Counted from the first letter of the stretch, positions 9,899 through 21,419 are shown. The stretch is 64,000 bases of DNA from Ipomoea triloba (GCF_003576645.1 NC_044930.1:19417153-19481152), one strand, 5' to 3'. Notes: a model not told the origin generated them from the sequence alone. Numbers and translations: made by a program.

Positions 9899-12265
9899 GA
9901 GAAAGACTCAGTGTTTACCATAAAAATGCATATTGGTGGGGATTTGGTATTGAGACCTAGGCTTAGTTATAAAAATGGGATAGTGTAGTATTTTGACCAT
10001 TTTAACTGTGATGAAGGCAACATTTTAGATTTGAGGAGATGGTCAAACAACTTAGGTTTTGTGATAAAAAAGTCCAGTTTTGGTATAAGTATGGGAACAC
10101 AAGGAAACCTAAAGTTATGAAACTAAGTAGTGATGCTGATATTCTACGGCTGATAATTGACATTCCAGAGAACAAAGAATTGGACATATATGTAGAACAC
10201 CTATATGATGATCAATGGGACTATGAGGTAGAAATTGATAGGGAACTAGGAGATGATACCCTAATGCATGATGTAGTTGAAAGTGAAGATGATATCAGTG
10301 GCAATGTTGGTGAGGAATTTGTTGAGGTTGAAGGAGTTGATGTAAGGGACACTGCAACTAATTCACATGGTCAGGGTTTAGATGATTTAGGGAAACAGAA
10401 AGAGGAATTTGCTGAGGTTGAATGCAATCTTTCTGAACAAGTGTTGAGAAGCTTGTGTGATTTAGATTCAGATGAAGGAGTAAGTGGGCCAGTGAATGTG
10501 TTTGAGGAGAGGAATCTGAAAAAAGAAGGGTTTAAATTTGTGACTGGAATGGTTTTTAATTCTTCTAGGGAATTCAAGTGGGCAGTTGAATATCATAAAG
10601 TCTTGAGACAGAAGGATGTCAAGTTTAAGAAAAATGAGGTTAGGAGAGTAAGGGTTGTGTGTAGACACAATAACATTTGCAAATGGAGTATTTTTTGTTC
10701 AAAAAGCAATCCAAACTGTCCTTTTACTATCAAGACATACAACCATGTTCACTCATGTGGAAATCAAGATGAAAACAAGGTTGTCACTTCTGGATTTCTG
10801 GCTAAATTCTCTAAGGATGAGTTTAGAGTAAATACAGATTGGTGTAGAGGACCATTTCAGGAACATGTGAAGGCAAAATTTAACTGTTAGTTAACTAGAA
10901 ATCAAGCCTATTTGGCAAAAAAAGAAAGCTTTGAAGCAAATAGATGGACAAGATTTAGAACAATTCAAACTATTGAATGACTACTGTGAGGAGTTGATGA
11001 GAAGTAATCCAGGTACCACTGTCAAGACGAAGTTATACAGTGAATTCATTGTTAATGGAAGGCCTAGGTTTGTAAGGCTTTACATTTGCTTTGGAGCATG
11101 CAAGGAATGATTTATTAGATGATGTAGACCCATCATTGGGCTTGATGGATGCCACCTGAAAGGTTCTCAAAAGGGAGGCTAACTACTGAGTGCTATAGGT
11201 TTAGATGGTGATAATAGCATATTTCCAGTGGCATTTGCTATTGTAGAGGGTGAGTTGAATGATTCATGGTCTTGGTTTTTACAACTTTTGGACAGTGACT
11301 TAAATTTTTCTAATAACCCTAGTGCTTGGGCAATAATATCTGATAAACAAAAGGGTTTACTACCAGCTGTTGAGGAGTTGTTTCCAAGGCTGGAACACAG
11401 GTTCTGTGCAACGCATATGCATGCCAATTTTCTTAAAGATGGTTTTACAAGACATGTACTGAAAATGCAATTTTGGGCCGTTTGTAAGGCTAATACAGAA
11501 ACAGAATATCATGCTAGAATGGAGGAGCTAAAGACCTTGAATGTTAAGGCTTTTGAATGGCTAAGTGCAAGGGATCCAAAACACTACTGTAGAGCCTTTT
11601 TCAGCACATTCTCAAAGTGTGATTTGCTTCTCAATAACTTGTGTGAATCTTGGAACAGTTGCATACTAAATTTCAGGGATAAGCCAGTTCAAACCATGTG
11701 TGAGAAGATAAGAATATATCTGATGACTAGGATGCAAAAGAATAGGGACAAAATGAGGAATTATTCATCCATGGTGTGTCCAAAAATTCTGAAATTGATA
11801 GAGGAAGGCAAAGATAAGTGTGTTAGATTCAGTGCTTACAAAGCTTTTGATGATATTTATCAAGTAGATGATGACAACTTCAAGCCTTTCAAGGTGGATT
11901 TAAGTAACAGGGAGTGTAGTTGCAAGAGATGGGACCTCACTGGCATCGCTTGTTCACATGCCATTGCAGCTATAAGGAAAAAGGGTGATTTTCCAGAGCT
12001 TTATGTTCATCACTGTTATTCTGTGGAGTAGTATTTGAGAGCTTATGGCCCTGCAATCTTGCCTATTAGAGCTGAATTTGCCACCTCCATTGCTACCAAA
12101 GTATAAGGCACAACCTGGGAGGCAAAAATAAAAAGAGAAAAATTGATCCAGTTGTTGAAAAACCTGATCAGACAAAGCTTGGAAAGAAAGGTGAAAAAAA
12201 AATGTAAACTTTGTGGCATGAAAGGTCATAACAAAACAACTTGCAAGGGAAAAGGACAAGAGGTA
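9899..12265 (+). pseudogene. MULE transposase (MURA/MuDR type), decayed
   Basis: The N-terminus begins near KMHIGGDLVLRPRLSYKNG, hits a stop and shifts frame into the long open stretch 10039-10890, which holds an acidic linker and the MuDR zinc-binding-like domain (KFVTGMVFNSSREFKWAV, FTIKTYNHVHSCG). After a stop and shift, 10891-11227 still reads LEQFKLLNDYCEELMRSNPG and GLDGCHLKGSQKG, with the first catalytic Asp. The stretch 11228-12031 carries the rest of the MULE core: IISDKQKGLLPAVEELFP with the second Asp, HRFCATHMHANF, and NNLCESWNSCI with the probable catalytic Glu. A SWIM zinc finger (ECSCKRWDLTGIACSHAIAA) follows, then a CCHC knuckle near 12206-12250 (CKLCGMKGHNKTTC). It would bind the TIRs and cut the element in the nucleus. 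At least two stops and two frameshifts make it non-functional as assembled. Confidence 0.85.
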
Positions 12266-13351
12266 AACTAAAAACTCTGTGGCATGAAACTTTATTATAC
12301 GTACTGTGCTTATATATTAATGCTTATCTAATCTGCTTTGTAGGTACAGCAACCACTTTATTATACGTACTGTGCCACAACAACCAGTCTCTCATCAGGT
12401 AGAAGAAAACCATGAAGTTCAAGGGCAATTTGAAGATGTGGTAGTTGAGACACAAGTTCCTGACTTTGTGTTAAATGAAATGGTAAGTGCACTTTGACTT
12501 CAATCCATGAAGTTTTGATTCTTTTAGCTAATCTGTAATTTTTTTCGGGAAGGAATGCCATCACAACCATCTCAAGCCACTGGTGGAGACAATGCAATCC
12601 CAACTGTTTCAAATTTTATTTCAACTGCAACAACAGATGTTGCTGCTAATGAACCAACATCTACGAGGAAGAAATATCTAACAATTGGAGGCATAAAATA
12701 CACATATTCTGAAGCATATTTGATAAGGAAGTAGCACACTAAGGAAGTAGACTGTTTGGCATATTTGGCATGAATTTGTAATGTATTAGCACACTAATGT
12801 GCAGTGGTTATGTGCAGTGTACTGGTTATGTTTTGGTAGGGTACTTGTTATGGGCAGTGGTGATGTATTAGCACATTGTTTTGGATGACAAGGATTTGAA
12901 GATGTTTTGGTAAACTCTTGGTCACAAGTTAGACAATTGTGCAAATGTGACCATTTTGGCAATGTAACTATTAGCAGAATTCTGTCACCATTTTGGTATT
13001 TAATGAATCTTCTATTTGACCAACCAAATATTACCTTTATGTGACCATTCATTTGACATTTTGGTATTTAGCAGACTACCCTAATGACCATTTTGGTATT
13101 TACTTGCAAATAGCCATTCATTTGACCATAAATGTGTGCAACCAACTACAACCACTCAAATAGTTTAGTACATTCACCACTCAAGTAGTTCAGTGCAACC
13201 AATTGTAACCATAAATGTGTGCAACCAAGCTTCTCATTCAACCAAAAAAAAATAGTACATTACACAATTGAAGCACTACATACACTGATACAGTTCTCAT
13301 AAACACTACTCTACTTTAGCTACAATAGCCCTACAGTTGATAAACCAGTTC

Positions 13352-13754
13352 TCATAAAAAAATCATCTTGGACTCCCAACTCTTCTTATGAATTTCAAGA
13401 TCTTTTTTCTCAACTGACAAATTCAGCTTCTCAATCTCCTTTTCATAGTTATTTGCCCTCTTCAACAAACCTCTAATCACCTTTGCTACGCGTTTGGATG
13501 CATCGTAATCCATCCATTCAAAATACCGGTAGCTCTCGTTTCCCTGACAATTCACCAGTCACAAATTCGAATTACAAAACAACAAATAAGATAATACTTC
13601 CCCAGAATTTTACACTTACCCCGTATCTTGGACATGCCCTATATCTCTTCCCTGGGTTAGCATAACTCCATGACATCTTCAATGGAGCCAAATATCTGCA
13701 CCTACATCGCACATCACCCATGAATTCCGCTGAAGATGTATTGTTGGAAGACAT
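13352..13754 (-). CDS. GRF-type zinc-finger/coiled-coil protein carried by the MULE
   Basis: Two exons on -: 13754-13620 (45 codons) and 13543-13352 (63 codons plus stop). The donor is GTAAGT and the acceptor TTGTCAG, giving 108 residues in a continuous frame. The first exon encodes a GRF-type zinc finger: CRCRYLAPLKMSWSYANPGK followed by RYRACPRYG. The second begins GNESYRYFEWMDYD, the usual continuation of this finger, then a helical heptad-like tail (KEIEKLNLSVEKKDLEIHKK). GRF fingers bind nucleic acid. Small plant proteins of this layout are abundant and often linked to transposons. The start lies 73 bp inside the right TIR, which is therefore its likely promoter. No stops or shifts are seen, in contrast to the broken transposase on the other strand. 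It could play a MURB-like accessory role; that is inference. Confidence 0.72.
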
Positions 13755-14125
13755 TTTCTTTCGTCTTTCGTCGCTTGGAGCTGCTCTAGGGTTCATACAT
13801 TGAATTGGAATGAAAAGGGCAAGAGATTTACGTAATAAGAAGGAGAATTGGGTTTTTAAGTATGAAATGTCCACTTTGCCATTGCTAAATCGAGCTCCTC
13901 ACCGGCAATTAGACGGAATTCGACTGGAAGGGTTAAGTTGACGCATCACATTTTATTTCAGGGGTTAAATTGATGACTACGGGATTAAGGGACACAATTG
14001 ACAGTTCGCGAATAATTGAGGGACCAAATAGGTGATTTCCCCTATGTTTAAAAGAAAATTCCAAAAGAAGTGCTTTAGGTGATGGCATCAACTTCCCAAA
14101 TCCCAACCCTATTCTTCCAATTAGG

Positions 14126-14330
14126 GATGGGCATAATTCGGGTTCAACCCGGAAAACCCGCGAGTTCGACCCGTTTATCCCATTTCGGTTCGGATTCGAA
14201 TACAAATGGGTTGAACCCGTTAAAAGCTATTAAAAATATTGTTTAGTCGGTTCGGGTTTCGGGTACGCGTTTTAAATTTCGAATCCGACCCGAAACCCGA
14301 ACTACTTAGGTATATAAGGGTTATGTTAGG
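14126..14330. repeat. Dispersed repeat rich in CGGGTT/AACCCG
   Basis: Starts TAGGGATGGGCATAATTCGG, like the TAGGGGTGGGCA ends of plant hAT-type nonautonomous elements, and is packed with CGGGTTCAACCCG-like inverted words. A similar stretch in the opposite sense lies at 32490-32662, ending GTGCCCACCCCTA. The far end of this copy is unclear. Confidence 0.35.
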
Positions 14331-14443
14331 GTTCTAGAGACATCCAACTCTCATTTCATCGGGGTGCATTCGCCGGCGAGGAGTTAGAGGTGCACGGTTC
14401 TCCAAATAATGAATATCCTGGGCGGTTAACATAAAGAGGAAAA

Positions 14444-14495
14444 GAGCCTAAGGGTTAGGCTCATTCATTTTTGAATGAGCCTAACTCTTAGGCTC
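14444..14495. repeat. Paired palindromic boxes GAGCCTAA..TTAGGCTC
   Basis: GAGCCTAAGGGTTAGGCTC is followed, across TTTTT, by a second box GAGCCTAACTCTTAGGCTC. Each is a near-palindrome and the pair can also fold together through TCATTCA/TGAATGA. The same box recurs in tandem at 23.7-24.44 kb and at 21.76, 21.91, 29.4 and 29.73 kb. Confidence 0.7.
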
Positions 14496-14526
14496 AATGC
14501 ATTTTACAATTAATTTTAAAAAAGAA

Positions 14527-14568
14527 TAGTAAATACGGTAGGCGTAAATACACCTACCGTATTTACTA
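14527..14568. repeat. Perfect 16-bp hairpin
   Basis: TAGTAAATACGGTAGG, ten spacer bases, then CCTACCGTATTTACTA. The stem is perfect. It lies 30 bp from the paired palindromic boxes; function unknown. Confidence 0.8.
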
Positions 14569-15803
14569 CTGTTATTTATTTATTATACCTGCCCCCATCC
14601 ACAAACCCCCAAACTCTCCAACAACACAAACAAACGTCGGATCTCACCCCATCCACAAACCCTTTCCCTTTCCAAACCTTTTGCAGTGGTCCCTAACGTT
14701 TCCTTTTCCGAAGAAAAGTGTTGTGTGGTCCTAAATCTTCATCTCCATCTCACCCCATCCACCAAATCTGTCTGTGGTCCCTGTGAGTGCGTAGCTAGCG
14801 GCGGTGGTGGTTTGTGTTGCGGCGGCGGTCAATTGGAGACACAGGAGTGGATGGCGACGTTAGGTAATTTCCGATCTCCTAAGGGGTTGTAGCGGCGGTG
14901 GACGGCGATTGGCGAACGGAGCTGTTAACGGCGTGGGGCGGCGATTCACAGTTCACGGCAGTGGTGGTTGACGGTTCACGGCAGTCAACGGTGGTCCAAA
15001 TGTAGTTTTTTTTTTACAAAGGAATCAATAAAAAAACACAGATTTGGTCTTGTATTCATCAGATCTGTAATTTTTGCTTGGCCGAATTGTTTGTTTTTGG
15101 CTCTGTTTCAATCTTCAATGAATAACTGTTTTTTGCTCTATTTCACTATACTTAGACATCTTGTTTTTGGCTCTGTTTGATTGTACTTAGACATCTCTAC
15201 TCTTGTTTTTTGGCTTTGTTTCACTCAACTGATACATCTCTACTCTTGTCTTTGGCTTTGTTTCATTGTACTTATTTTGGCTCTATTTCACTGTACTTAG
15301 TGCTAGAGATCACTCAACGTGCGTTCACTCTTCAGCCGTAAACAATATGCAACAAATCAATTAGTTATTTAAACTAATAATTAAGAATATAATTATTCAA
15401 TATTTTAGGGTTTAGGGTTATTTATTTAATTGTAATTATTGTAATGTGAATATAATATTTCAAATGAAGATTAATTAATATATTAGTTATTTAATAATTT
15501 AAGTAAAAAAGATTTAATAGTAATGACGAATATTAATTTATTTTAATTAAACAAGATTTAATTTATTCAGTTATATATTAAAGTCTTTAATATTTGCTTT
15601 TATTTAGTTATATATTAAAGTCTTTAATAATTAGCAAATATTAAAGTTTAAGGAAAGCTACAGAATGATTTAAATGTAATTAACTAATATTAAATTGAAT
15701 TAGTTATTTAAATAAATAATTAAGAATTTAATTAAGGAATTTAATTAAATGCATTGCCTAATATTTTGGTAGGTGATTAAATGCATTGCCTAAAATTATT
15801 AGA

Positions 15804-15805
<2 letters not shown>

Positions 15806-15855
<50 letters not shown>
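15806..15855. repeat. (ATT)n microsatellite
   Basis: About 16 uninterrupted ATT units. Confidence 0.95.
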
Positions 15856-15856
<1 letters not shown>

Positions 15857-16441
15857 GACACTAGTATTTTCGATTGATATACAATTATATATTAAAGGAA
15901 GTATATACTATAACAGTAGTCGAAGGAAGTACACAGATAATTGATATTATTTAAAGTAAAAAATAAATAAAATCATCGTAAGAAGGTATTCTCTATGTTT
16001 AATTACCATTATAAATTTAGATGTTAAAGACGATTGGTAATTACCACGGGTTATTTAAATAGTAAATACTATATGGTTATTACCTATATAGATTATCATA
16101 ATAAACGGATTAACATATGGATCAGTATTATAGAAAATTGAGTAAGCTTTTTAGGAAAGATATATTAGGAAAAATATCAATTAATTAAAATATGATAGAA
16201 AAATTATATTAGAGGAATTATATTAGGAAATTGATTAGCTAGTATCAATTATGCTAATTTTTTCTAATTTTATATTTGTAATTAATGTTATAAACGAATT
16301 TAATAGGAAAATTTAATTAAGAACTTTTATTAAAGAGTTTTGGATTATTATTATTATTATATTATTATTAGTAAATTAATATATGAAAATTATTTTAAGA
16401 AATATATTAAGAATTTTGGATTATTATTATTATTACAGAGT

Positions 16442-16479
<38 letters not shown>

Positions 16480-16480
16480 A
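16442..16480. repeat. (ATC)n microsatellite
   Basis: About 13 ATC units. Confidence 0.95.
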
Positions 16481-17130
16481 AGAATAAATTTAAAATTGAG
16501 GCTACAAACTAGCCGGATATAGTTTGGACAATGAAGAGACTGCCTAATCATAATATTATTGCGCACAAAAAAGACATGTAATATTTTTCATTCAAGTCTC
16601 TTGTCCTAACATGTAATTTCTTTCATTCTCTTATAAACTCTTATAGTTTAATTATTGTGACAAAAATAAAAATCAAGGATGTTATGCATGTGACATTTTT
16701 TTAAAGTATAATTATTGACTAAAAGTAATCATGTCACAATAATTAAAGGCGGAAAGTAAATATTGCACTTTTATATTTCTTAGAAAAATTGAAGTTGAGG
16801 ATTGGGAAAATAGAAGCTAATCACAAATTCATGAAAACAATGTTGTAAAAATACTTGTCAATACATCTCAAAAAAAACAAATAAATACTTTAAGAAGAAA
16901 ATAAAAATTTTGTATATACATTAAACTATGAATAACAACACCATTACTGTATGCCTTCAAACCATCCTCAGGTTGTGAATATCCTTCTCACTTTTACCGT
17001 GTTTAGGGATAAATTTCATTGCAACAATCTAAAAAATAACACTCATATGAGAAAAACCTATAACCAATTTACAACTAAAGTGTGAACTAACAATAACACT
17101 GTAGCAAGAAAAAAATATCTAGCATGCATG

Positions 17131-18261
17131 CAGGGCCGTTTTTTTGATTTGGGTGGCCCTGTGCTGGTAAATAATTGGGGCCCTATCAAATTAAAAATAA
17201 TCTGTGAATTGAAGAAAAATGCATAAAAGCTTAAACAAATTTCAAACATTATTTATTATGAACAAATTTCTAAACATAATGCAAACTACAAATCTTTTAT
17301 TTAAAAAGAGTTGTCCTTCTAGCATTCTTTGACGCAAATTCATCGATCAACTCTTCATAATCTACTTTATCCAAAAGATCATTTTCAATAGAAATCATAG
17401 CTAATCCATTAAGTCGTTCTTATGACATCGTAGAGCGTAAGTAGGACTTCAACAATTTCAACTTGGAAAAACTTCTTTCTGCAGATGCAACAGTAACAGG
17501 AATAGTTAATCGCATCAGGATAACAATCAAACAGCTTCAAATCTTTCAAAATTTCAATGGGTCCTTTTTTTTCATGTTCATATAACTCTCTTCTTAATTT
17601 TAACTCCACATACAACTCATCTCCATTAATATCTGAATGTCCATTATGCGTAAGAGCATTTTCAAGACGACTACAAGAAGACTTCAAGCTCATATCATCT
17701 AAAGAACTTAACCTATCAGAATTAAACAAGAAACCAAATATTTGATCATACTTTTGAAATTGCTCAAACCTGCTCTTAAGAGAAACAATGGCTTGATCAA
17801 CAATGAAAAGAAAATAGCTAACTTTTAATGATTCTTCTGCAGTTAATGAAACTTCTAATGATTCAACAGAATTTTCATCAAAGTGTTTTTTTCTACGAAT
17901 TTCACGTCTCTTATGAAAAACGGGGTTTATATCCATTTTATTAGCAATTTCCTTGGCAGAATCCAAAGCATCATTAAAACCACTATCTCTATACTTCTCA
18001 AAAAAGGAGATCAACGCCTCAATTTTTTGGATAGCAACATTAATAAGCGTGTCTTTGGATTGCAAGTACTTGCTAACAAAATTAACATGATACAATATTT
18101 GAAACCATATAACTATAATAGCATGTCTTTGGATTGAAAGCATGTCTTTGTATAATTTTTTTTAATACATATAATAGTGGGCCTAGGGCTGGACTAGGGG
18201 CCCCCAAAATTTGGGGGCCCTGTGCTATTGGGCAGCTTGCACAGCCTAAAATCCGGCCCTG
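17131..18261 (-). mobile_element. hAT-family DNA transposon with 8-bp target duplication
   Basis: Ends CAGGGCCGTTTTTTTG and, read inward from the right, CAGGGCCGGATTTTAGG. Flanking 8-bp direct repeats CATGCATG lie at 17123-17130 and 18262-18269, the length expected of hAT. It carries the 3' part of a hAT transposase on -. At 1.13 kb it is internally deleted and needs help from a full copy. Confidence 0.85.
17287..18143 (-). pseudogene. hAT transposase C-terminal part (ZMYM1/DUF4371-like)
   Basis: The main frame (18143-17409) reads [40 protein letters not shown] and LYVELKLRRELYEHEKKGP, the region before the hAT dimerisation domain. Near 17480 it loses frame. The conserved C-terminus then continues one base out of phase as VASAERSFSKLKLLKSYLR, STMS, a stop in place of Gln, then ERLNGLAMISIENDLLD, ending at about 17287. 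The upstream catalytic half is missing. Plant hAT proteins with this C-terminus are usually annotated as zinc finger MYM-type protein 1-like. It is a relic: one frameshift and one stop. Confidence 0.72.
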
Positions 18262-18355
18262 CATGCATGTATACTTTCGTCTCCCTTTGTAGACCTCCCC
18301 AAAAGATCCCTCCCCCACAAGCTCTATTACGTGGTAATTTTCACCCCAACACCCA

Positions 18356-18974
18356 TGTTCTGCATCCAGGGAGAATATTAATTAACTTGAACACAATCAT
18401 ATAGAATGTTCTGGGATCAGGATTTAGGAACTGTTCATAGAAGTTCTGCATGACTCATACTTACAAATGCATTATCAGCGAATGATTGTCAAGGAGAAGA
18501 TTTGTGGTAACTTGATATTAAAATAGAGACAATTGAATACTTGTGTAAGTGTTAAAGAAAAAAAGAATTAAAGTCAACCAAAAAAAAATTGTGCAACAAA
18601 TAAAGCAGCTCTATAAAATTATACCTAATGTTAAAATCAATTCGTAAAAAATCCTCATGAGCACTTTCATCAACAACAATAAAAAGTTAAAATAATTCCT
18701 TCATCAACAAAATAAAACATATTAATCATATCTCGGCTTAAGATCTTCCACTCCCCAATGGATCCGAAACTAATAAATCAACAGAATAAATTTATAAAAG
18801 CATATCTATCGAAACACAGCGAAACAATGAATTAGCTAGTATGAATTGTGATTTTCAAAGTCACTAATCCATTGTATTTATAGGTAGAAAATGTGAGTAT
18901 TATAAATTTGTATAAATTTTCAAAAGGAAAGTATAATTAATTTAAATTTCTAAAGGAAAGTGTAATTAATTTTA
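18356..18974. other. AT-rich spacer
   Basis: No ORF, repeat or known element end recognised between the kinase fragment and the fold-back element. Confidence 0.4.
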
Positions 18975-19894
18975 GGGAAAATGGCATCTTTAGTCCCTAA
19001 GTTATAGGGGTAGTGTAGACTCAGTCCCTAAGTTATGTCTGTATGCGAGTTTAGTCCCTCAGTTATTCACAAAGTGGCGAGTTTAGTCCCTGAACATTAA
19101 ATTTGACGAAAAAATTAAAAAATATTCAAAATTTGAAGGGTAAAATAGGAAATTCACATTTTATTATTCTTCTTATATCAAAACCACTTTTACAACATTA
19201 TTTTTTCACTTCTTAGCCTAATTATTTTCAATATTTTTCATTTTTAAAAGCATTTTAATAACTTTCAAATGACTTGTTAGGAACCTTATAACACACTTAA
19301 AATTTAGCACAAATAAAAAAATGCATGATCATTGTATTTAGGTGTATGAAACACACTGTCCTAACAAGTTTTTATTTTTTTTTACTAAGCAACAAATGTA
19401 ATAAAATTAAAACTTTTGAGATAGGATAGTGTGTAAAAAAATCTCAAAAGTTTTAATTTTATTACATTTGTTGCTTAGTAAAAAAATAAAAACTTGTTAG
19501 GATAGTGTGTTTCATACACCTAAATACAATGATAATGCATTTCTTTATTTGTGCTAAGTTTTAAGTGTGTTATACGAGAGTCAGGTTCCTAACAAGTCAT
19601 TTGAAAGTTATTAAAATGCTTTTAAAAATGAAAAATAATAAAAATAATTAGGCTAAGAAGTGAAAAAATAATGTTGTAAAAGTGATTTTGATATAAGAAA
19701 AATAATAAAATGTGAATTTCCTATTTTACACCTCAAATTTTGAATATTTTTTAATTTTTTCGTCAAATTTAATGTCCAGGGACTAAACTCGCCACTTTGT
19801 GAATAACTGAGGGACTAAACTCGCATACAGCCATAACTTAGGGACTGAGTCTACACTACCCCTATAACTCAGGGACTAAAGATGCCATTTTCCC
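18975..19894. mobile_element. Fold-back Mutator-type MITE with 9-bp target duplication
   Basis: The whole 920 bp is one long inverted repeat: left arm 18975 to about 19425, right arm from about 19435 to 19894. It starts GGGAAAATGGCATCTTTAG and ends with the complement. It is flanked by 9-bp direct repeats TTAATTTTA at 18966-18974 and 19895-19903. No coding capacity. The arms contain repeated TTTAGTCCCT words. Confidence 0.88.
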
Positions 19895-19903
19895 TTAATT
19901 TTA

Positions 19904-20276
19904 ATTCTTAACATTTTTATTCTCAATATAGCTTATGACCGGGTTTCCTATATTTGGTTCTTAGTACAAAATTACCATTTAATATTATAAAATTATATTA
20001 TTATATTATTTTGTAACCTGCATACTATTAATATGTATGGATAATTATATTATATTAGATTATATTATATTATTATATTATTATTATATATTATATTATA
20101 TATGTAACCTCCATATACTATTGATATGTATGAATGGAAGAATGGAAGATAACCAATTATAATTAATACATGGTTGATTTAGATAACTAATTATCATAAT
20201 AACCAATTATAATTAATACATATGAATGGCTAATTTTTATGAATATATTATATATATGGATAATTAATAAAATTAA
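19904..20276. other. AT-rich spacer with TA/TTA-rich low complexity
   Basis: Nothing coding. CATATACTATTGATATGTATG and related words are repeated. It may be the body of the truncated Helitron that ends at 20352. Confidence 0.35.
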
Positions 20277-20352
20277 TGGTCTTACTAAAATGCCCCTAAC
20301 TTTGGGCGGGAAAATTTGGGAGGAGGATATTGTTTTTATATATAGTATAGAT
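20277..20352 (-). mobile_element. Helitron 5'-end remnant
   Basis: Read on -, it starts TCTATACTATATATAAAAAC and continues ATCCTCCTCCCAAATTTTCC, matching the 5' end of the Helitron at 43186. No matching CTAG 3' end was found to its left. Confidence 0.5.
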
Positions 20353-20356
20353 ATAG

Positions 20357-20407
<51 letters not shown>
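20357..20407. repeat. (ATT)n microsatellite
   Basis: About 17 uninterrupted ATT/TTA units. Confidence 0.95.
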
Positions 20408-20476
20408 GAAGGCAAAAAAGTAAATTAAAAATCAGGCACGAATAAAAAAAGAACTCCAAATTACAACATTATGTTA

Positions 20477-21270
20477 TTACAAACCAACATCGGCATTTCC
20501 ATACTCTTCAATAGTGAAGTCGTACAAATCATCCGTCATTATTTCCATCCCGCACTTGTCGAATGCTATCAGGTGAACCTCTCCAACTTCATAGTTGAAA
20601 AACACCAAGTACCTGATAACATTGCGATGGCTCCATAGAATACGTCTGAGGAAAACATGTTGTTCACAGTAGTTGATCAACTCTCCAACATTTATGAACG
20701 TAAGGGTGAAAGTGTCGTGTCTAACGTCAACAATGTCACCCTCAACTCGGTCCAGAAAATGAAGTTAGTGAGAATTGATTCGTCGTTACAGAATTCAATA
20801 AAATCAATCATCAACGTCCTACAACCTGAAAGCGTAGTCAATCCAACATCTAAATTAATGCTGGACATGGTTGGTACGAAGATAGCTTCCCCATCCTCGG
20901 CGGGTTGGCGCTCAATACCATCGCCATGTGCCTCGGGCAGATCTAGTTGTTGTTTATTTCGTATCACAAAAAAATGAGATTTAAAATAACCAACGTGTCT
21001 AAATATTAAAACATCATCCTCTTGAAGTCCATGCGCGTCACAGAAATCCTCACAGCCGCGATACAAATCCATATCTTCAACAAGTAATTCCCACGGGTCT
21101 ACATGCCCATGAAAGAGTTGAGCAGTACGGTTTACGTGTTGAAGGAGGTTTAAATGCATGCATTTGGGAAATTGCAACATATAAGGCGAGATCGCGGGAA
21201 CTATAAACCAAGTAATCGTCCGAACGGAGGGATGGTGAGGATGACCGACGGTCCGTGTACAGAAACAAGC
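20477..21270 (-). CDS. B3-domain-like protein, left-pointing
   Basis: Read on -, an exon preceded by TTTAAATGTAG encodes TWFIVPAISPYMLQFPKCM, WELLVEDMDLYRGCEDFCD and AHGLQEDDVLIFRHVGYFK, ending HFFVI. This is the strand/loop pattern of a plant B3 DNA-binding domain: hydrophobic start, conserved Trp, an L..DDVLIF strand and a final FxVxI. A second domain appears to follow with a frame change near 20745, reading RVEGDIVDVRHDTFTLTFIN and on to 20477 (IEEYGNADVGL, stop). The frame change could be an unseen intron or a mutation. B3 proteins are nuclear DNA-binding factors. A related gene points the other way at 24517-25870. Family call moderate, exon ends uncertain, possibly a pseudogene. Confidence 0.45.
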
Positions 21271-21419
21271 TACATTTAAAAAAAATTAAAAAATTAGATC
21301 ACAAAACATGTTGCAATTACAAATGAATAATATATATGTAATTGAATCCGTACGAGGGTTGCTAAGGCTTCCGAGATTGAAGTTGATCGACCCTTGCAGA
21401 AAACTGTTGAGGAATTGTT

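Larger units (their letters stand above)
9091..14042. mobile_element. Complete Mutator-like element (MULE) with long TIRs and 9-bp target duplication
   Basis: Terminal inverted repeats of about 215 bp (9091-9305 and 13827-14042) start GGGTAAATCACCTATTTGG and GGGGAAATCACCTATTTGG when each is read inward. Flanking 9-bp direct repeats TATGTTTAA lie at 9082-9090 and 14043-14051, the diagnostic Mutator target duplication. It contains a decayed MURA-type transposase on + and, converging from the right TIR, a two-exon GRF-zinc-finger gene on -. The layout resembles MuDR, where each TIR drives one gene. High TIR similarity suggests fairly recent insertion, but the transposase is broken. Confidence 0.92.
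14569..16960. other. Intergenic region without a supported gene
   Basis: 14580-15000 is C/G-rich and UTR-like, with short simple words (ggcggtgg, cggcagtgg). 15080-15300 holds four imperfect repeats of a CTTGTTTTTGGCTCTGTTTCACT-type unit, too irregular to name. 15310-16440 is AT-rich with no gene. An ATT microsatellite lies at about 15806-15855 and an ATC microsatellite at 16442-16480. Short ORFs here have no recognisable domain and look like chance. Confidence 0.5.
16963..18355 (-). pseudogene. FUSED/TIO-like protein kinase fragment split by a hAT element
   Basis: On -, 18355-18270 encodes the kinase N-terminus: a shifted MGV start, then [19 protein letters not shown] and RRKYT, which is the glycine-rich ATP loop. 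After the hAT element, 17035-16965 encodes the next exon: VAMKFIPKHGKSEKDIHNLR, with the VAMK lysine of the ATP site. An intron-like stretch ending TTTTTTAG precedes it. Order, spacing and wording fit the first exons of the plant FUSED-family kinase TIO (TWO-IN-ONE), which acts in phragmoplast expansion during cytokinesis. A 1-nt shift follows the ATG, a stop follows NLRMV, and no downstream kinase exons are visible. It is therefore a truncated duplicate. Family call is fairly sure; TIO itself is likely but not certain. Confidence 0.6.

Noticed and set aside
14686..14892. 68-codon ORF with Cys/Gly-rich end
   Set aside because: No domain, no splice context; GC-rich UTR-like sequence.
20277..20352. 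A complete second Helitron on the - strand
   Set aside because: Only a 5' end is visible; no hairpin plus CTAG 3' end could be found to the left.
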